In this document: one piece after another, positions 1 through 8,968 of the stretch | Position numbering within the stretch: the first letter of the stretch is position 1 | How the letters are laid out: every line of letters begins with the position of its first letter | DNA from: Bacteroides faecis MAJ27 | GTDB taxonomy: Bacteria; Bacteroidota; Bacteroidia; Bacteroidales; Bacteroidaceae | Assembly (NCBI RefSeq): GCF_900106755.1 | Contig: NZ_FNNN01000018.1 | Coordinates: 62,001-126,000 of the forward strand | Length of the DNA stretch: 64,000 nucleotides | Reading direction: 5' to 3' | Notes under the pieces: generated by a model | Told to the model about the DNA's origin: nothing | What the model saw: the letters and a program-made list of their open reading frames with translations, nothing else | The model's database searches: none | Made by a program: the position numbers and the translations under genes

Positions 1-756
1 ATAAATCGCATAGAGAATGGAGGAGCGGATGATATCTTTTTTGCTTACAGAGGGTATAGAATGAATTATTATGCCGTTTGTGCTTTGTTAGCAAGAGTTT
101 ATAATTATGCAGGTATGCATCAGGAAGCTTTCAATGAAACAGAAATTGTTATTAATGCTTTGTGTGATAGCTATGGAAGTAAATGCTTTACTTTTACTCC
201 TTCTTACACTCTTCGTAATGGCAATACAAAATTGTATGAAGAAATAATATTCTGTTTGTCTAATGATCAGCTATGGACAATTTATAAACCTTATTATGGT
301 GGTGAAATGTCCCTTTATTTAAATGCTTGGAGTGCAGACGATTTATTTGATGATAATTCGGATATTCGTAAAAAATTAGTTACGACATTAAATTATTATC
401 CGGTTAGTATAAAGAATGTTGAGGCTAGTGGAACACTTGCAAATTATTCGAAAGATATAATTCCTATGATTCGTTTAGGGGAAATGTATTATATCCGAGC
501 TGAGTATTATAATAGTAAAGGACAGACAGATGTTGCTTTTGAAGAGATGGATGTTTTGCGTGCGGGACATAGTTGTACGAAGGGAAGATTATCAGGTGAT
601 TTTAATCAGGCTTTAGTCAATGAGGCACGTCGTGAATTTATAGGGGAAGGACAATTGTTTTTTTATTTTAAGAAATTCAATATCTATCCAAATTCTAAGT
701 ATATGACGTCAGAGTTGCAATTTGTTTTGCCGCGTCCGGATAATGAAAACTTATAA
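1..756 (+). CDS. SusD/RagB-family outer-membrane lipoprotein, 5' end missing
   Basis: The reading frame is open from the first base of the window, before the first internal ATG at 61, so this is the C-terminal part of a longer protein whose start lies upstream. The segment AYRGYRMNYYAVCALLARVY matches the TPR-helix region of SusD-like proteins. The conserved late signature (IRLGEMYYIRAEYY, then ARREFIGEGQLFFYFKK) is also present. SusD-like lipoproteins sit on the cell surface over a SusC TonB-dependent transporter and help bind glycans or other nutrients; the SusC partner should lie just left of the window. The 24-bp gap to the next gene suggests one operon. Low GC compared with the housekeeping genes to the right. 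The family is firm; the substrate cannot be told. Confidence 0.9.
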   Translation: MNRIENGGADDIFFAYRGYRMNYYAVCALLARVYNYAGMHQEAFNETEIVINALCDSYGSKCFTFTPSYTLRNGNTKLYEEIIFCLSNDQLWTIYKPYYGGEMSLYLNAWSADDLFDDNSDIRKKLVTTLNYYPVSIKNVEASGTLANYSKDIIPMIRLGEMYYIRAEYYNSKGQTDVAFEEMDVLRAGHSCTKGRLSGDFNQALVNEARREFIGEGQLFFYFKKFNIYPNSKYMTSELQFVLPRPDNENL

Positions 757-780
757 CTACAAACCAAATATTAACGATAT

Positions 781-1491
781 ATGAGGAAATACATATTTAT
801 ATTAGGTATAATCATTCTTTCTTTATGCGCTTGTAGCAAGGAAGGATTGACACAATATGATGCTGCAAAGAATTATCTTTATATTCCGAATGATAAATAT
901 ATGGATACTACCTTCGTTACATTTAAACATCACCCTGGAATAGATGATTATGATGTTTTTTTTGAAGTACGATTAGTTGGAATACAACTCATTGAGGACA
1001 AATCGTATTCTATAGAAGTTGTGAAGGATAAAACAACCGCCAAGGTTGAAGACTATACTTTGGATACCGAACAGATATTTCATGCTGGAGTATTGAAAGA
1101 TCAATTAAAAATAACCTTGCATAATACAGCTCATCTGCTTAATGAAACGGTACGTGTTACACTTCGTTTGACTCCCAATGAGAACTTTGGCGTAGCTGAT
1201 TATTTAGGAGAAAGTGAGTCACGTGCTCAGAGTCTAACGGCATCTGTTACTTTTGATAACCAAATCAGTAAGCCAACTTGGTGGAATAGCGATATTGAAA
1301 TGAATTATTTAGGTGAATGGACACCTATTAAATATGAGAAATTCATTGAAAGTTGTGGTGGAGAGGTGCTTGATTTATCAGAATATGAAGGGTATCAGAT
1401 AATGGAGTTAGCAGTAAAGTTCAAAAATGATATTGAGAAATATGGTTGGAAAGATAAAGATAATGAGTTGATAGATCTTCCTATTTATTAA
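781..1491 (+). CDS. DUF4843-type surface lipoprotein
   Basis: A 236-residue lipoprotein with signal peptide and lipobox LCAC (Cys18). The body begins QYDAAKNYLYIPN and continues as a beta-rich domain resembling the DUF4843 family, which is almost always coded directly after susC/susD pairs in Bacteroides. Known members are presumed surface accessory proteins of polysaccharide-utilization systems with no defined reaction. Here it follows the SusD gene by 24 bp and precedes the PKD-like lipoprotein by 12 bp, so the three are probably co-transcribed. The C-terminal residues are charged and lack any membrane anchor other than the lipid. The family assignment is by resemblance and context; the function is inferred. 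Confidence 0.8.
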   Translation: MRKYIFILGIIILSLCACSKEGLTQYDAAKNYLYIPNDKYMDTTFVTFKHHPGIDDYDVFFEVRLVGIQLIEDKSYSIEVVKDKTTAKVEDYTLDTEQIFHAGVLKDQLKITLHNTAHLLNETVRVTLRLTPNENFGVADYLGESESRAQSLTASVTFDNQISKPTWWNSDIEMNYLGEWTPIKYEKFIESCGGEVLDLSEYEGYQIMELAVKFKNDIEKYGWKDKDNELIDLPIY

Positions 1492-1503
1492 AATTGAAAG
1501 AAT

Positions 1504-3126
1504 ATGAAAAATAAGATATTTCTATTTATATGCTGTGTCACTTTTTTATGCTCTAGTTGTTATGAGGATAAAGGAAACTATGACTATAAAAATCTGTCAA
1601 AGATCGAAGTTGAAAAATTTTTGAAAGAAGATGGTACTAGTATTAATGTAAATTCCAGTATGAGTGTAACTATAGGAGGAATGGTGTCTGTTCGTCCTGT
1701 ATTGACTATAGTAAATGAAAGACCTAATATGAATTTTAATTATACTTGGACTTTCAAAGATCAGATAATTGGAACTGATGAAACGCTAAGTTGGAAAAGT
1801 GATATATTGGGCAGTGGAGCTGTATTGCTTGATATAGAAGATATTGAGAATGGAACTCATTTTATTACAGCTTTTTATCTTACAGTAGGCGAACCTTATC
1901 AGGCGGAAGGTTTCTTAATCTTAAGTGAGAAAGATGGAATACCTTGTCTGAGTCTTTTAAAAGGAATATATTATGACGATGTTTCTGATTATGAACTTTT
2001 GACAGGATTGTATCAAAAAGAAAATGGGAAATCACTGCCGAATGATGTGTTTAAGCTTCATGAGCATTTCTGTAAAGGGAGTTATGGTTCTCAAATAATG
2101 GCTGTTTGTAAAACTGATCTAGTAGATATTAATGCCTATACTTTTAAAGAGGCAATGAGAGCTGAAACCATTTTTTCAGGTGAAGTACCTCAAATTAGTG
2201 ATGTAATGTTTATGCAATGGCTTGATTTAGTGACTGATAAAGATGGATGCCTTTACCAACGTAGAAAAACAACCAATGAATTATTTCATTCTCAACGTTT
2301 TCTTTCACAACCAATGATGTTTAAGGGTGAAACGTTGAAGAATATTCGTATCATACCGGATGATTTTTCTAGCTATAGAAATTTCTTGTTATTATATGAT
2401 AATCATAAGAAGCGCTATCTAGTTATATCAGACTTAGTCGGTACTAATTGGTCGGCTAGTTCAGATGTTACTACCATTGGCAAAATAGAAGAAGCTAATT
2501 ATTCAGGCGATGAATGGCCGGAAAAATTTACTCCATTGAATAATATGAAAGAATGTAATGTGATCCACACAGGATTTTTCCGGGATAATCGTAACACATA
2601 TGTCAATTGGTTCTTTTCTATTTTTGAAAAGAATAGTAACTATTATTATCAAAAATTTATGATAGAGCGAGCGTATACAAGTGATGGTACCTTTAAAACT
2701 AGTGTGAATGAGGGGCAAGAAGGAAAAGTACCAGCTTTATTTGGAAATATATTCAATGAGAAGAGTATTATAGCGGTTTTGGAATATTCTGAAGGTTATG
2801 GATTAGATTCATCACATCCCTATACATTTGTTTCAAGTGGAAATAGTTTATATTTATACGATATTGACAATTTGGATGAGGATATTAGCTTTAAGAAATT
2901 GTTAGATTTTGATAGTCCTGTGACAGCTTTGGATACATCGTGTCCAGGTGGTAATTACTTGGGTGTAGGCTTAGAAAATGGAGAATTTTATGTTTTAAGA
3001 ATGAATCAGGCTAAAAATCATTGTGAGGATCAAGACTATCTTGTTCGTTGGCATGTGCCTGCTGGAGAATTAGGTAAAATAAAGTCTGTACGTTATAAGA
3101 CAGATGGTAATGGAACACAGTTCTAA
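1504..3126 (+). CDS. PKD-like family lipoprotein of the SusD operon
   Basis: A 540-residue lipoprotein; the signal peptide ends at Cys19 and is followed by YEDKGNYDY, the typical start of the PKD-like family found after DUF4843 genes. Residues about 30-130 look like an Ig/PKD beta-sandwich (NFNYTWTFKDQIIGTDETLSW). The remainder has scattered aromatic beta-strand motifs (for example LYLYDIDNL and LGVGLENGEFYVLRM) suggesting a beta-propeller-like fold. Proteins of this type are thought to be surface glycan-binding or scaffold partners of SusCD complexes; no enzymatic residues are recognisable. It is the last gene of the operon and is followed by two hairpins at 3134-3172 and 3182-3209. Confidence 0.75.
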   Translation: MKNKIFLFICCVTFLCSSCYEDKGNYDYKNLSKIEVEKFLKEDGTSINVNSSMSVTIGGMVSVRPVLTIVNERPNMNFNYTWTFKDQIIGTDETLSWKSDILGSGAVLLDIEDIENGTHFITAFYLTVGEPYQAEGFLILSEKDGIPCLSLLKGIYYDDVSDYELLTGLYQKENGKSLPNDVFKLHEHFCKGSYGSQIMAVCKTDLVDINAYTFKEAMRAETIFSGEVPQISDVMFMQWLDLVTDKDGCLYQRRKTTNELFHSQRFLSQPMMFKGETLKNIRIIPDDFSSYRNFLLLYDNHKKRYLVISDLVGTNWSASSDVTTIGKIEEANYSGDEWPEKFTPLNNMKECNVIHTGFFRDNRNTYVNWFFSIFEKNSNYYYQKFMIERAYTSDGTFKTSVNEGQEGKVPALFGNIFNEKSIIAVLEYSEGYGLDSSHPYTFVSSGNSLYLYDIDNLDEDISFKKLLDFDSPVTALDTSCPGGNYLGVGLENGEFYVLRMNQAKNHCEDQDYLVRWHVPAGELGKIKSVRYKTDGNGTQF

Positions 3127-3133
3127 AATCATT

Positions 3134-3172
3134 ATATAGTTCTTGGTTATTCAAAATAATCAAGAACTATAT
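3134..3172. terminator. Hairpin after the SusD operon (first of two)
   Basis: Twelve perfectly complementary bases (ATATAGTTCTTG / CAAGAACTATAT), extended by four inner pairs including one G-T, around a 7-base loop. It lies 7 bp after the stop codon of the PKD-like gene. No strong T-run follows directly; the second hairpin supplies one. Confidence 0.65.
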
Positions 3173-3181
3173 CAGTTATTC

Positions 3182-3216
3182 ATTCTATCAGGTGCTATCT
3201 TGATAGAATATTTTTA
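3182..3216 (+). terminator. Rho-independent terminator after the SusD operon
   Basis: Nine-base inverted repeat ATTCTATCA / TGATAGAAT (3182-3190 and 3201-3209) with a 10-base loop, followed by ATTTTTATAT. It lies between the convergent SusD operon and rsgA. Confidence 0.65.
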
Positions 3217-3246
3217 TATATGCAGCGGTGTTTGGAAAATGATTGA

Positions 3247-4179
3247 TTAGTATGCTGCCCTATACTTTCCTTCCTCCCTATCTTCCAGCATATTCAAGTA
3301 AGAAGTATAGCGTGATTCGCTGATAAGATGTTTCTCCACCGCTTCACGTACAGCACACCCCGGTTCGTGTCGATGTGTACAATTTCCATATTTGCAATCG
3401 GCAGATACTTTGAATATTTCAGGAAAATAATGTCCGATCTCTTCCTCTTCCATATCGAATGTTCCAAATCCTTTGATTCCTGGAGTATCGATAATATATC
3501 CATCTCCGTCGACAGAGAACATTTCAGAGAAGGTAGTCGTATGCATACCTTTATTATGATAGGTTGAAATTTCACCGGTCTTCGTTTCAATTCCCGGTAG
3601 AATAGCGTTAATAAGAGTTGATTTCCCCACTCCGGAATGTCCGGAAAAAAGGGTGATCTTTCCTTCTAACTCTTTTTTAATAGTGTCAACTCCGGTTCCT
3701 TTCTTTGCGGATACTTTGAAACAAGGATAGCCGATATGAGTATATAAGTTAATCAGAGCATCCAGATAATGGAGTTCATCTTCGTCATAAGCATCCACTT
3801 TATTGAATACCAATTTGACGGGTACGCGATAAGCTTCGGCAGAGGCAAGAAAACGATCAATAAAGATGGTTGAAGTTTCGGGGTAATTGATAGTTACTAC
3901 CAACATACATTGGTCAAGGTTGGCAGCAAGAATGTGAGATTGTTTAGAAAGATTGGAAGAACGGCGAATGATGTAGTTCTTCCTATCTTCTATTTCATTG
4001 ATAAAGGCAGTACCTTCTTGGTTGAGTATAATCTGAACACGATCTCCCACAGCTACGGGATTGGTGCTACGAATACCTTTTAACCGGAAATTACCTTTGA
4101 TTTTACATTCAATAAATTGTCCGTCGTCGGTTTTCACTTGATACCAACTACCCGTGTTCTTGATTACTAATCCGTGCAC
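3247..4179 (-). CDS. rsgA: Ribosome small-subunit-dependent GTPase A
   Basis: RsgA (YjeQ) is a circularly permuted GTPase that helps late 30S subunit maturation. The 310 residues carry an N-terminal OB-fold (GSWYQVKTDDGQFIECKIKG). The GTPase motifs appear in the permuted order G4 (VFNKVDAYD), G1 (LFSGHSGVGKSTLIN) and G3 (IIDTPGIKGFG). The C-terminal zinc-binding knuckle is CKYGNCTHRHEPGCAV. Length and all motifs are normal for the family. It lies 17 bp downstream of frr on the same strand, so the two translation factors are probably transcribed together from the promoter before frr. Confidence 0.97.
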   Translation of the reverse strand: MHGLVIKNTGSWYQVKTDDGQFIECKIKGNFRLKGIRSTNPVAVGDRVQIILNQEGTAFINEIEDRKNYIIRRSSNLSKQSHILAANLDQCMLVVTINYPETSTIFIDRFLASAEAYRVPVKLVFNKVDAYDEDELHYLDALINLYTHIGYPCFKVSAKKGTGVDTIKKELEGKITLFSGHSGVGKSTLINAILPGIETKTGEISTYHNKGMHTTTFSEMFSVDGDGYIIDTPGIKGFGTFDMEEEEIGHYFPEIFKVSADCKYGNCTHRHEPGCAVREAVEKHLISESRYTSYLNMLEDREEGKYRAAY

Positions 4180-4196
4180 TTTATCTTTTTAGTTTA

Positions 4197-4757
4197 TTAA
4201 ACGGTCATGATTTCTTTATCCTTGTCGGCAAGCATATCTTCAATTTGTTTGATATACTTATCGTGGATCTTTTGTAGCTTGGCTTCTGCATTCTTCTGTT
4301 CGTCTTCTGCTAGTCCGTCCTTTACAGCTTTCTTCAGAGCGTCGATACCATCACGACGAGCGTTACGTACACTCACTTTGGCTGTTTCGCCTTCAGCTTT
4401 ACACTGTTTGGCTAGTTGTTTACGACGTTCTTCCGTCAAAGGAGGGATACCAAGACGGATAATTTCACCATTATTTTCAGGCATAATGCCAAGGTCAGAG
4501 TCGATAATGGCTTTTTCGATGACACGGAACATGCTTTTGTCCCATGGTTTGATGGTGATACTACGAGCATCCGGAGTGGATAAAGCAGCTACGTTGCTGA
4601 GGGCTACCATACTTCCATAAGAGTCTACGCGGATACCATCCAACAGTCGGGTACTCGCTTTCCCAGCGCGGATATGTGCCAATGCTTCTTCCAGATACAT
4701 TATGGCCATATCCATTTTTTCTTGTGCATTGTCAAGGCAAGTCTTTACGTCTACCAT
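4197..4757 (-). CDS. frr: Ribosome recycling factor
   Basis: RRF acts with EF-G to split post-termination ribosomes. The 186-residue length is standard. Typical sequences are ALAHIRAGKASTRLLDGIRVDSYG, TPDARSITIKPWD in the middle domain and the C-terminal helix ending YIKQIEDMLADKDKEIMTV. It is the first gene of a two-gene unit with rsgA. A TACTTTTG box at 4798-4805 upstream on the minus strand, with a TTGC element 19 bp further, is a plausible Bacteroides promoter. This promoter starts at the very 3' edge of the upstream transporter gene. Confidence 0.97.
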   Translation of the reverse strand: MVDVKTCLDNAQEKMDMAIMYLEEALAHIRAGKASTRLLDGIRVDSYGSMVALSNVAALSTPDARSITIKPWDKSMFRVIEKAIIDSDLGIMPENNGEIIRLGIPPLTEERRKQLAKQCKAEGETAKVSVRNARRDGIDALKKAVKDGLAEDEQKNAEAKLQKIHDKYIKQIEDMLADKDKEIMTV

Positions 4758-4797
4758 ATTTTTGATAATTAAAGTTGCTATTTGGTTGATTGATTAG

Positions 4798-4828
4798 CAA
4801 AAGTATACTATTTTTTGTTTATCTGCAA
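4798..4828 (-). promoter_or_regulatory. Promoter of frr-rsgA
   Basis: Minus-strand TACTTTTG at 4798-4805 matches the Bacteroides -7 consensus TAnnTTTG. TTGC at 4825-4828 is the -33 element, with a 19-bp spacer. It overlaps the end of the EamA transporter gene. Confidence 0.6.
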
Positions 4829-5719
4829 CAGCATACTCATCTTTTTTATAAGCGACTTGCCGAGGATAATCAAGGTAACGGCAGTGATAATCATTAAAAT
4901 GCCGGCCATTAATCGTGGAGTCAGTTTTTCGTGAAACAGGAGGACTCCGAAAAATAGTGCTGTTACAGGCTCCAAAGCACCTAATATAGCGGTAGGAGTG
5001 GAACCTATATAATGGATCGCTAATGTTGTGCAAATCAGTGATACAGCAGTGGGAAGAATAGCCAAAGCCAATACATCTGCCCACAATAATGGGGATGGTA
5101 TCATCTGTAATTCCGTGCAGAAATTTAAGCGGACTATATAAACTGATAGTCCGAATAGTATCGCATAAAACGTAAGCTTGGTGGTCGGCAGTGTCTTTAA
5201 CGAAGACCGGTTGACTCCTACGATATAAATGGCATAAGAGAGGGATGACAGTAAAACAAAGATAATTCCTATGGTGGAGAGTGGCTTATTCCCATCACCC
5301 TGGTAGAGTAGGGCAATGCCCGAGAGTGCCAGTAAAATAGAGAAGACAGTAATTGCGGAAATTTTCTCTTTGAAAAATACTCCCATAATAACAGCTACCA
5401 TTACCGGATATACAAATAGAATGGTAGAAGCAATTCCGGCATCCATATAATTATAACTCATAAATAAAAGCAGAGATGAAAATGAAAATAGTAGCCCCAT
5501 GATTACCAAAGGAAGGATATCTGCTTTCCGGAGGGCGAAAGGCTGTCCTTGCAGTTTCATTAAAATACCGAGTACGATCGCAGCAAGCGCATAGCGATAG
5601 AATAAAACAGTATCAACGCTCATGCCAACTGCATAAAGCGGGAGTGCGAAGAGAGGATTCATGCCGTAGCTTGCAGCGGCGATAGCTCCATAGATAAAAC
5701 CTTTGGTCTTGTTATTCAT
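4808..5719 (-). CDS. EamA/DMT-family transporter
   Basis: A 303-residue inner-membrane protein with about ten hydrophobic segments arranged as two EamA repeats. It starts KGFIYGAIAAASYGMNPLFALPLY. The second repeat shows the typical GSTPTAILGALEPVTALFFGVLLFHEKLT signature near residue 245. DMT-superfamily proteins export small metabolites such as amino acids or take up nucleotide-like compounds; the substrate cannot be read from sequence. It is monocistronic by layout: a long gap with a strong terminator separates it from pyrH upstream, and frr has its own promoter downstream. A TACTTTTG box at 5749-5756 is its probable -7 element. Confidence 0.9.
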   Translation of the reverse strand: MNNKTKGFIYGAIAAASYGMNPLFALPLYAVGMSVDTVLFYRYALAAIVLGILMKLQGQPFALRKADILPLVIMGLLFSFSSLLLFMSYNYMDAGIASTILFVYPVMVAVIMGVFFKEKISAITVFSILLALSGIALLYQGDGNKPLSTIGIIFVLLSSLSYAIYIVGVNRSSLKTLPTTKLTFYAILFGLSVYIVRLNFCTELQMIPSPLLWADVLALAILPTAVSLICTTLAIHYIGSTPTAILGALEPVTALFFGVLLFHEKLTPRLMAGILMIITAVTLIILGKSLIKKMSMLLQINKK

Positions 5720-5748
5720 TTATGTATGCTTTCTAAAAAAATAGCGTG

Positions 5749-5780
5749 CAAAAGTACGGAGTTCGCAGATGATAAACAAG
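5749..5780 (-). promoter_or_regulatory. Promoter of the EamA transporter
   Basis: Minus-strand -7 box TACTTTTG at 5749-5756 and CTTG at 5777-5780 as the -33 element, with a 20-bp spacer, 30 bp before the start codon. Confidence 0.55.
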
Positions 5781-5880
5781 TATTTAGTGGGTTGATAGTA
5801 TAATTTAATCTTTTAGGTATTATGGAATGACTTTAATCTTGAATGAGATTAGTCTTTAGGCCATATGTGACTAAACTTGT

Positions 5881-5930
5881 TTATATATATTTATTTGTCT
5901 GCCTATTGCCAGACAAATAAATATATATAA
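5881..5930. terminator. Perfect 21-bp inverted repeat, bidirectional terminator
   Basis: Arms at 5881-5901 and 5910-5930 are perfectly complementary over 21 bases around an 8-base loop. The outer half is an alternating AT tract and the inner half is ATTTGTCTG / CAGACAAAT. On both strands the stem ends in an A/T-rich run. It probably ends pyrH transcripts. Confidence 0.7.
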
Positions 5931-6028
5931 GAAGATTAGCTGACAGGAATACAGCTATTGGGAAATTGTGTGAAAAGGAATAATAGTTCTATGGCGCTGT
6001 TTGGTCTTTCGACCGAAAGGACTAAACC

Positions 6029-6739
6029 TTAGTTGTGCACTACTGTTCCGATTTCTTCTCCGCTGATTACTTTTTTCAGGTTACCTACCGTATCCATGTC
6101 AAAAACGACAATCGGCAGATTATTTTCTTTGCACATGCAAGTAGCGGTCAGGTCCATTACTTTCAGACCACGTTTCAGAACTTCATCATAGGTGATGTCG
6201 CTGAATTTGGTTGCAGTGCGGTCTTTCTCGGGGTCGGCAGTATAAATGCCATCTACACGGGTACCTTTCAGCATAACGTCCGCTTCGATTTCTATTCCTC
6301 GTAATGAAGAGCCGGTGTCTGTAGTAAAGAAAGGATTTCCCGTACCGCCGGACATGATAACGATTTCACCGTTTTCCATACATTCGATTGCTTTCCATTT
6401 ACTGTAAAATTCACCGATTGGTTCCATACGGACTGCTGTAAGTACACGGGCTTTCACTCCGGCTGCTACTAATGCAGAACTGAGTGCAAGGCTGTTGATA
6501 ACAGTTGCCAGCATACCCATCTGGTCACCTTTCACGCGGTCGAAGCCTTTGTTAGCCCCACTTAATCCACGGAAGATATTTCCGCCGCCGATAACGATAC
6601 CGATTTGTACTCCCTGTTCATGGATTTCCTTGATTTGTGCGGCATATTCCGCCAGTCTTTTTTCGTCAATGCCGTATTGTTTTTCCCCCATCAGGCTTTC
6701 TCCACTGAGCTTCAGCAGAATTCTTTTATACTTTGCCAT
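6029..6739 (-). CDS. pyrH: UMP kinase
   Basis: Phosphorylates UMP to UDP in pyrimidine nucleotide synthesis. It is a cytosolic enzyme of the amino-acid-kinase fold. The 236 residues contain RILLKLSGESLMG at the N-terminus, the GIVIGGGNIFRG phosphate-binding loop, MSGGTGNPFFTTD and the late YTADPEKD and LPIVVFDMD motifs, all normal for bacterial PyrH. Its start at ATG 6737-6739 gives the expected N-terminus. A TATATTTG box at 6764-6771 on the minus strand is a likely -7 element, giving a short leader. Followed by the terminators described in the gap to the left. Confidence 0.97.
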   Translation of the reverse strand: MAKYKRILLKLSGESLMGEKQYGIDEKRLAEYAAQIKEIHEQGVQIGIVIGGGNIFRGLSGANKGFDRVKGDQMGMLATVINSLALSSALVAAGVKARVLTAVRMEPIGEFYSKWKAIECMENGEIVIMSGGTGNPFFTTDTGSSLRGIEIEADVMLKGTRVDGIYTADPEKDRTATKFSDITYDEVLKRGLKVMDLTATCMCKENNLPIVVFDMDTVGNLKKVISGEEIGTVVHN

Positions 6740-6813
6740 AATCTTTTTACATTTAGTTTACTGCAAATATAGAGATAATTTGTTGGATAGACCTCATAGT
6801 TGTGCGATAACTT

Positions 6814-8133
6814 TCATATCGCTTTCTTCACAATTTCTCTTCCAATGAAGGTTTGTACGATTCCCCTCAATGACAGGTAAGTGATGAAAGCCAGCCATAA
6901 AGCATGGTTTCCCAAAAGATTGTGGAAAGCGTAGTAGATAATAAAAAAGCTGACGGAAGCAACTAGCATTGAATAAAGCATCTGCCGGGTTGCAGTGGCG
7001 CCAATGAATACCCCGTCCCATAAAAAAGCGGAGAAACCTGCCAATGGAATAGCAAGTGCCCAATAAAAATAAGTATCTGAGGCATTGATTACTGAAATAT
7101 CATTTGTCAGTAACCCGAGAAACCCTTTTCCACCTGTTGCGTATAAAAGGGTGAATGCAGCAGATAGTCCGATGCCCCAATAGAAGAGATGGTTTACTGT
7201 ATTGCGGAGAGCCGTTTGATTTCGTGCACCGATATAGCGTCCGGCCAATGCTTCTCCTGCATAAGCAAAGCCGTCCATGATATAAGAGAAAAGCGTGAAC
7301 AGCTGCATCAGTAGTGTGTTTACTGCCAGTACGACTTCTCCTTGTGCCGCTCCAGCCGACGTGAAGAACATTGTCACAATCACCAGACAGAGAGTACGGA
7401 AGAATATATCACGGTTTACCTGGAAGAAACGGTACATCGCCTGCTTTTGTATGATGTCTTTCCATATGATACGTTTTCTGAGGGTACTGTAATAACGCAT
7501 ATATAATAGTATGGCCATAAAAAAGCCTGCATACTGTGCGATAAGAGTCCCGGTAGCCACTCCTGCCACTTTCATATCCAGAAGGTAGACAAAAGACAGA
7601 CTGGCAATGATATTGACTATATTCTGTGTAATGGCAATATACATCGGGAAACGTGAGTTTTGCATTCCGATAAACCAGCCTGCAAATCCGTAAAGGCCCA
7701 GCATTGCCGGAGCTCCCCAAATGCAGATATAGAAATAGGTCATTGCCAGTTGCTTGACTTCTTCCGTAGTTTGTATAAGCGTAAATGCCAGATGAAGAAT
7801 GGGGTATTGGAGAATCAGCAAGCAGACAGCAATAAATAGTCCGACACCAACAGAGCGTATCAGTAGCCGGTTGATCTCGTTTAAGTCATGCTGGCCGTAT
7901 GCTTGTGAAGTCATACCGCTTGTTCCCATGCGCAGAAACCCAAAGATCCAATAGATGATATTGAATAACATTCCTCCCACGGCAATCGCTCCGATGTATG
8001 CCGGAGAACCGAGATGCCCCACGATAGTGACATCGATAAGTCCCAGCAATGGTACAGTAATATTCGAAATAATCGATGGTACGGCAATCTGTAATATTCG
8101 TCTGTTTTCGGAGGTAGTTTTCTTCTTTATCAT
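6814..8133 (-). CDS. MATE-family efflux transporter
   Basis: A 439-residue, twelve-helix membrane protein of the multidrug and toxin extrusion family (DinF-like branch). Diagnostic pieces are ILQIAVPSIISNITVPLLGLIDVTIVGHLG at the start, the repeat-internal FLRMGTSGMTSQAYGQ, and FAYAGEALAGRYIGARN opening the second half. Members exchange organic cations or other drugs for Na+ or H+; the substrate here is unknown. It is divergent from the TPR gene at 8245, with opposing -7 boxes in the 111-bp gap. The 74 bp to pyrH suggest a separate unit. Confidence 0.93.
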   Translation of the reverse strand: MIKKKTTSENRRILQIAVPSIISNITVPLLGLIDVTIVGHLGSPAYIGAIAVGGMLFNIIYWIFGFLRMGTSGMTSQAYGQHDLNEINRLLIRSVGVGLFIAVCLLILQYPILHLAFTLIQTTEEVKQLAMTYFYICIWGAPAMLGLYGFAGWFIGMQNSRFPMYIAITQNIVNIIASLSFVYLLDMKVAGVATGTLIAQYAGFFMAILLYMRYYSTLRKRIIWKDIIQKQAMYRFFQVNRDIFFRTLCLVIVTMFFTSAGAAQGEVVLAVNTLLMQLFTLFSYIMDGFAYAGEALAGRYIGARNQTALRNTVNHLFYWGIGLSAAFTLLYATGGKGFLGLLTNDISVINASDTYFYWALAIPLAGFSAFLWDGVFIGATATRQMLYSMLVASVSFFIIYYAFHNLLGNHALWLAFITYLSLRGIVQTFIGREIVKKAI

Positions 8134-8176
8134 CTTGTAGAAACACTTTTGTTAAATAGATTGTTCTTTTTGCGGA

Positions 8177-8212
8177 CAAAGGTACATCTTTTATTTTTTT
8201 ATTGTATATTTG
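8177..8212. promoter_or_regulatory. Divergent -7 boxes for the MATE and TPR genes
   Basis: Minus-strand TACCTTTG (8177-8184) points at the MATE gene and plus-strand TATATTTG (8205-8212) points at the TPR gene. Both fit TAnnTTTG exactly; -33 elements are poor on both sides. Confidence 0.5.
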
Positions 8213-8244
8213 CGTGTCACGAACTAGAAACAATGTAACTGATT

Positions 8245-8928
8245 ATGAAAGCCTTAACTATTCTTCTTTTTTCTTTGTTTTCGTTGCCGCTGATGCTGAA
8301 TGCACAGACGGTCGATGAGATGTTGCATAAAGTTTCGGCGGCTATTGAAGCTGGTCAGCATGGACAGGCGGTTAGCTATTTCCGCCAGGCTATCAGTCTG
8401 AATATAGACCGATCGGAAATGTTCTATTGGACGAGTATAGATAAGAGCAGTGATATTAGCTCGAAACTCTCTAATGAGTTAGCTCTTGCCTATAAGAAGA
8501 ATCGGAATTATGATAAAGCCTTTTTGTTTTATAAAGAGCTGTCGCAGAAGACCCCTGATAATGTAGATTATCTGGAAGCCGTTGCCGAAATGCAGGTATG
8601 TCGTGGGCAGGAGAAGGATGCGTTGCGTCTGTATGAGAATATATTGAGGTTGGATGCTGATAATCTGGCAGCCAACATTTTTCTCGGCAATTATTATTAT
8701 TTGATGGCGGAGAGAGAGAAGAAAAAACTGGAGAGTGATTACAGAAAGATTTCTTCGCCGACGAAGATGCAGTATGCACGTTATCGGGATGGGTTGTCGA
8801 AACTGTTTGCTACCGGATATGAAAAAGCACGAAGTTCCTTGCAGAAAGTAGTGTTGAGGTTTCCATCGACGGAGGCTAAAAAGACATTAGATAAGATCTT
8901 GTTGATAGAGAAAGAGGTGAATCGCTGA
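8245..8928 (+). CDS. Exported tetratricopeptide-repeat protein
   Basis: A 227-residue protein with a signal peptide ending near LMLNAQ (residue 19-20). Helical TPR-like repeats cover most of the rest: YKKNRNYDKAFLFYKELSQKTPDNVDYLEAVAEMQVCRGQEKDALRLY, then NIFLGNYYYLMA. The last repeat is followed by a basic helix. TPR proteins mediate protein-protein contacts; no partner is coded alongside, and the gene stands alone between a divergent MATE gene and a convergent protease gene. The 3' end of the gene forms one arm of a strong terminator. The fold is certain, the role unknown. Confidence 0.85.
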   Translation: MKALTILLFSLFSLPLMLNAQTVDEMLHKVSAAIEAGQHGQAVSYFRQAISLNIDRSEMFYWTSIDKSSDISSKLSNELALAYKKNRNYDKAFLFYKELSQKTPDNVDYLEAVAEMQVCRGQEKDALRLYENILRLDADNLAANIFLGNYYYLMAEREKKKLESDYRKISSPTKMQYARYRDGLSKLFATGYEKARSSLQKVVLRFPSTEAKKTLDKILLIEKEVNR

Positions 8929-8948
8929 GCGGTTCACCTCTTTCTCTA
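8906..8948. terminator. Terminator overlapping the TPR stop codon
   Basis: A 16-bp perfect stem, extended by one wobble and two further pairs (8906-8924 with 8930-8948), closes around the TGA stop at 8926-8928. The left arm codes for the last residues of the TPR protein. It separates this gene from the convergent S41 protease. Confidence 0.75.
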
Positions 8949-8968
8949 TAATAACAATGTATGCAATC

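Larger units (their letters stand above)
5720..6028. other. Gene-free stretch between pyrH and the EamA gene
   Basis: 309 bp without a supportable gene. It holds the EamA promoter (5749-5780), a perfect 21-bp inverted repeat (5881-5930) and a smaller imperfect hairpin (5999-6010 with 6015-6027) immediately after the pyrH stop codon. Confidence 0.7.
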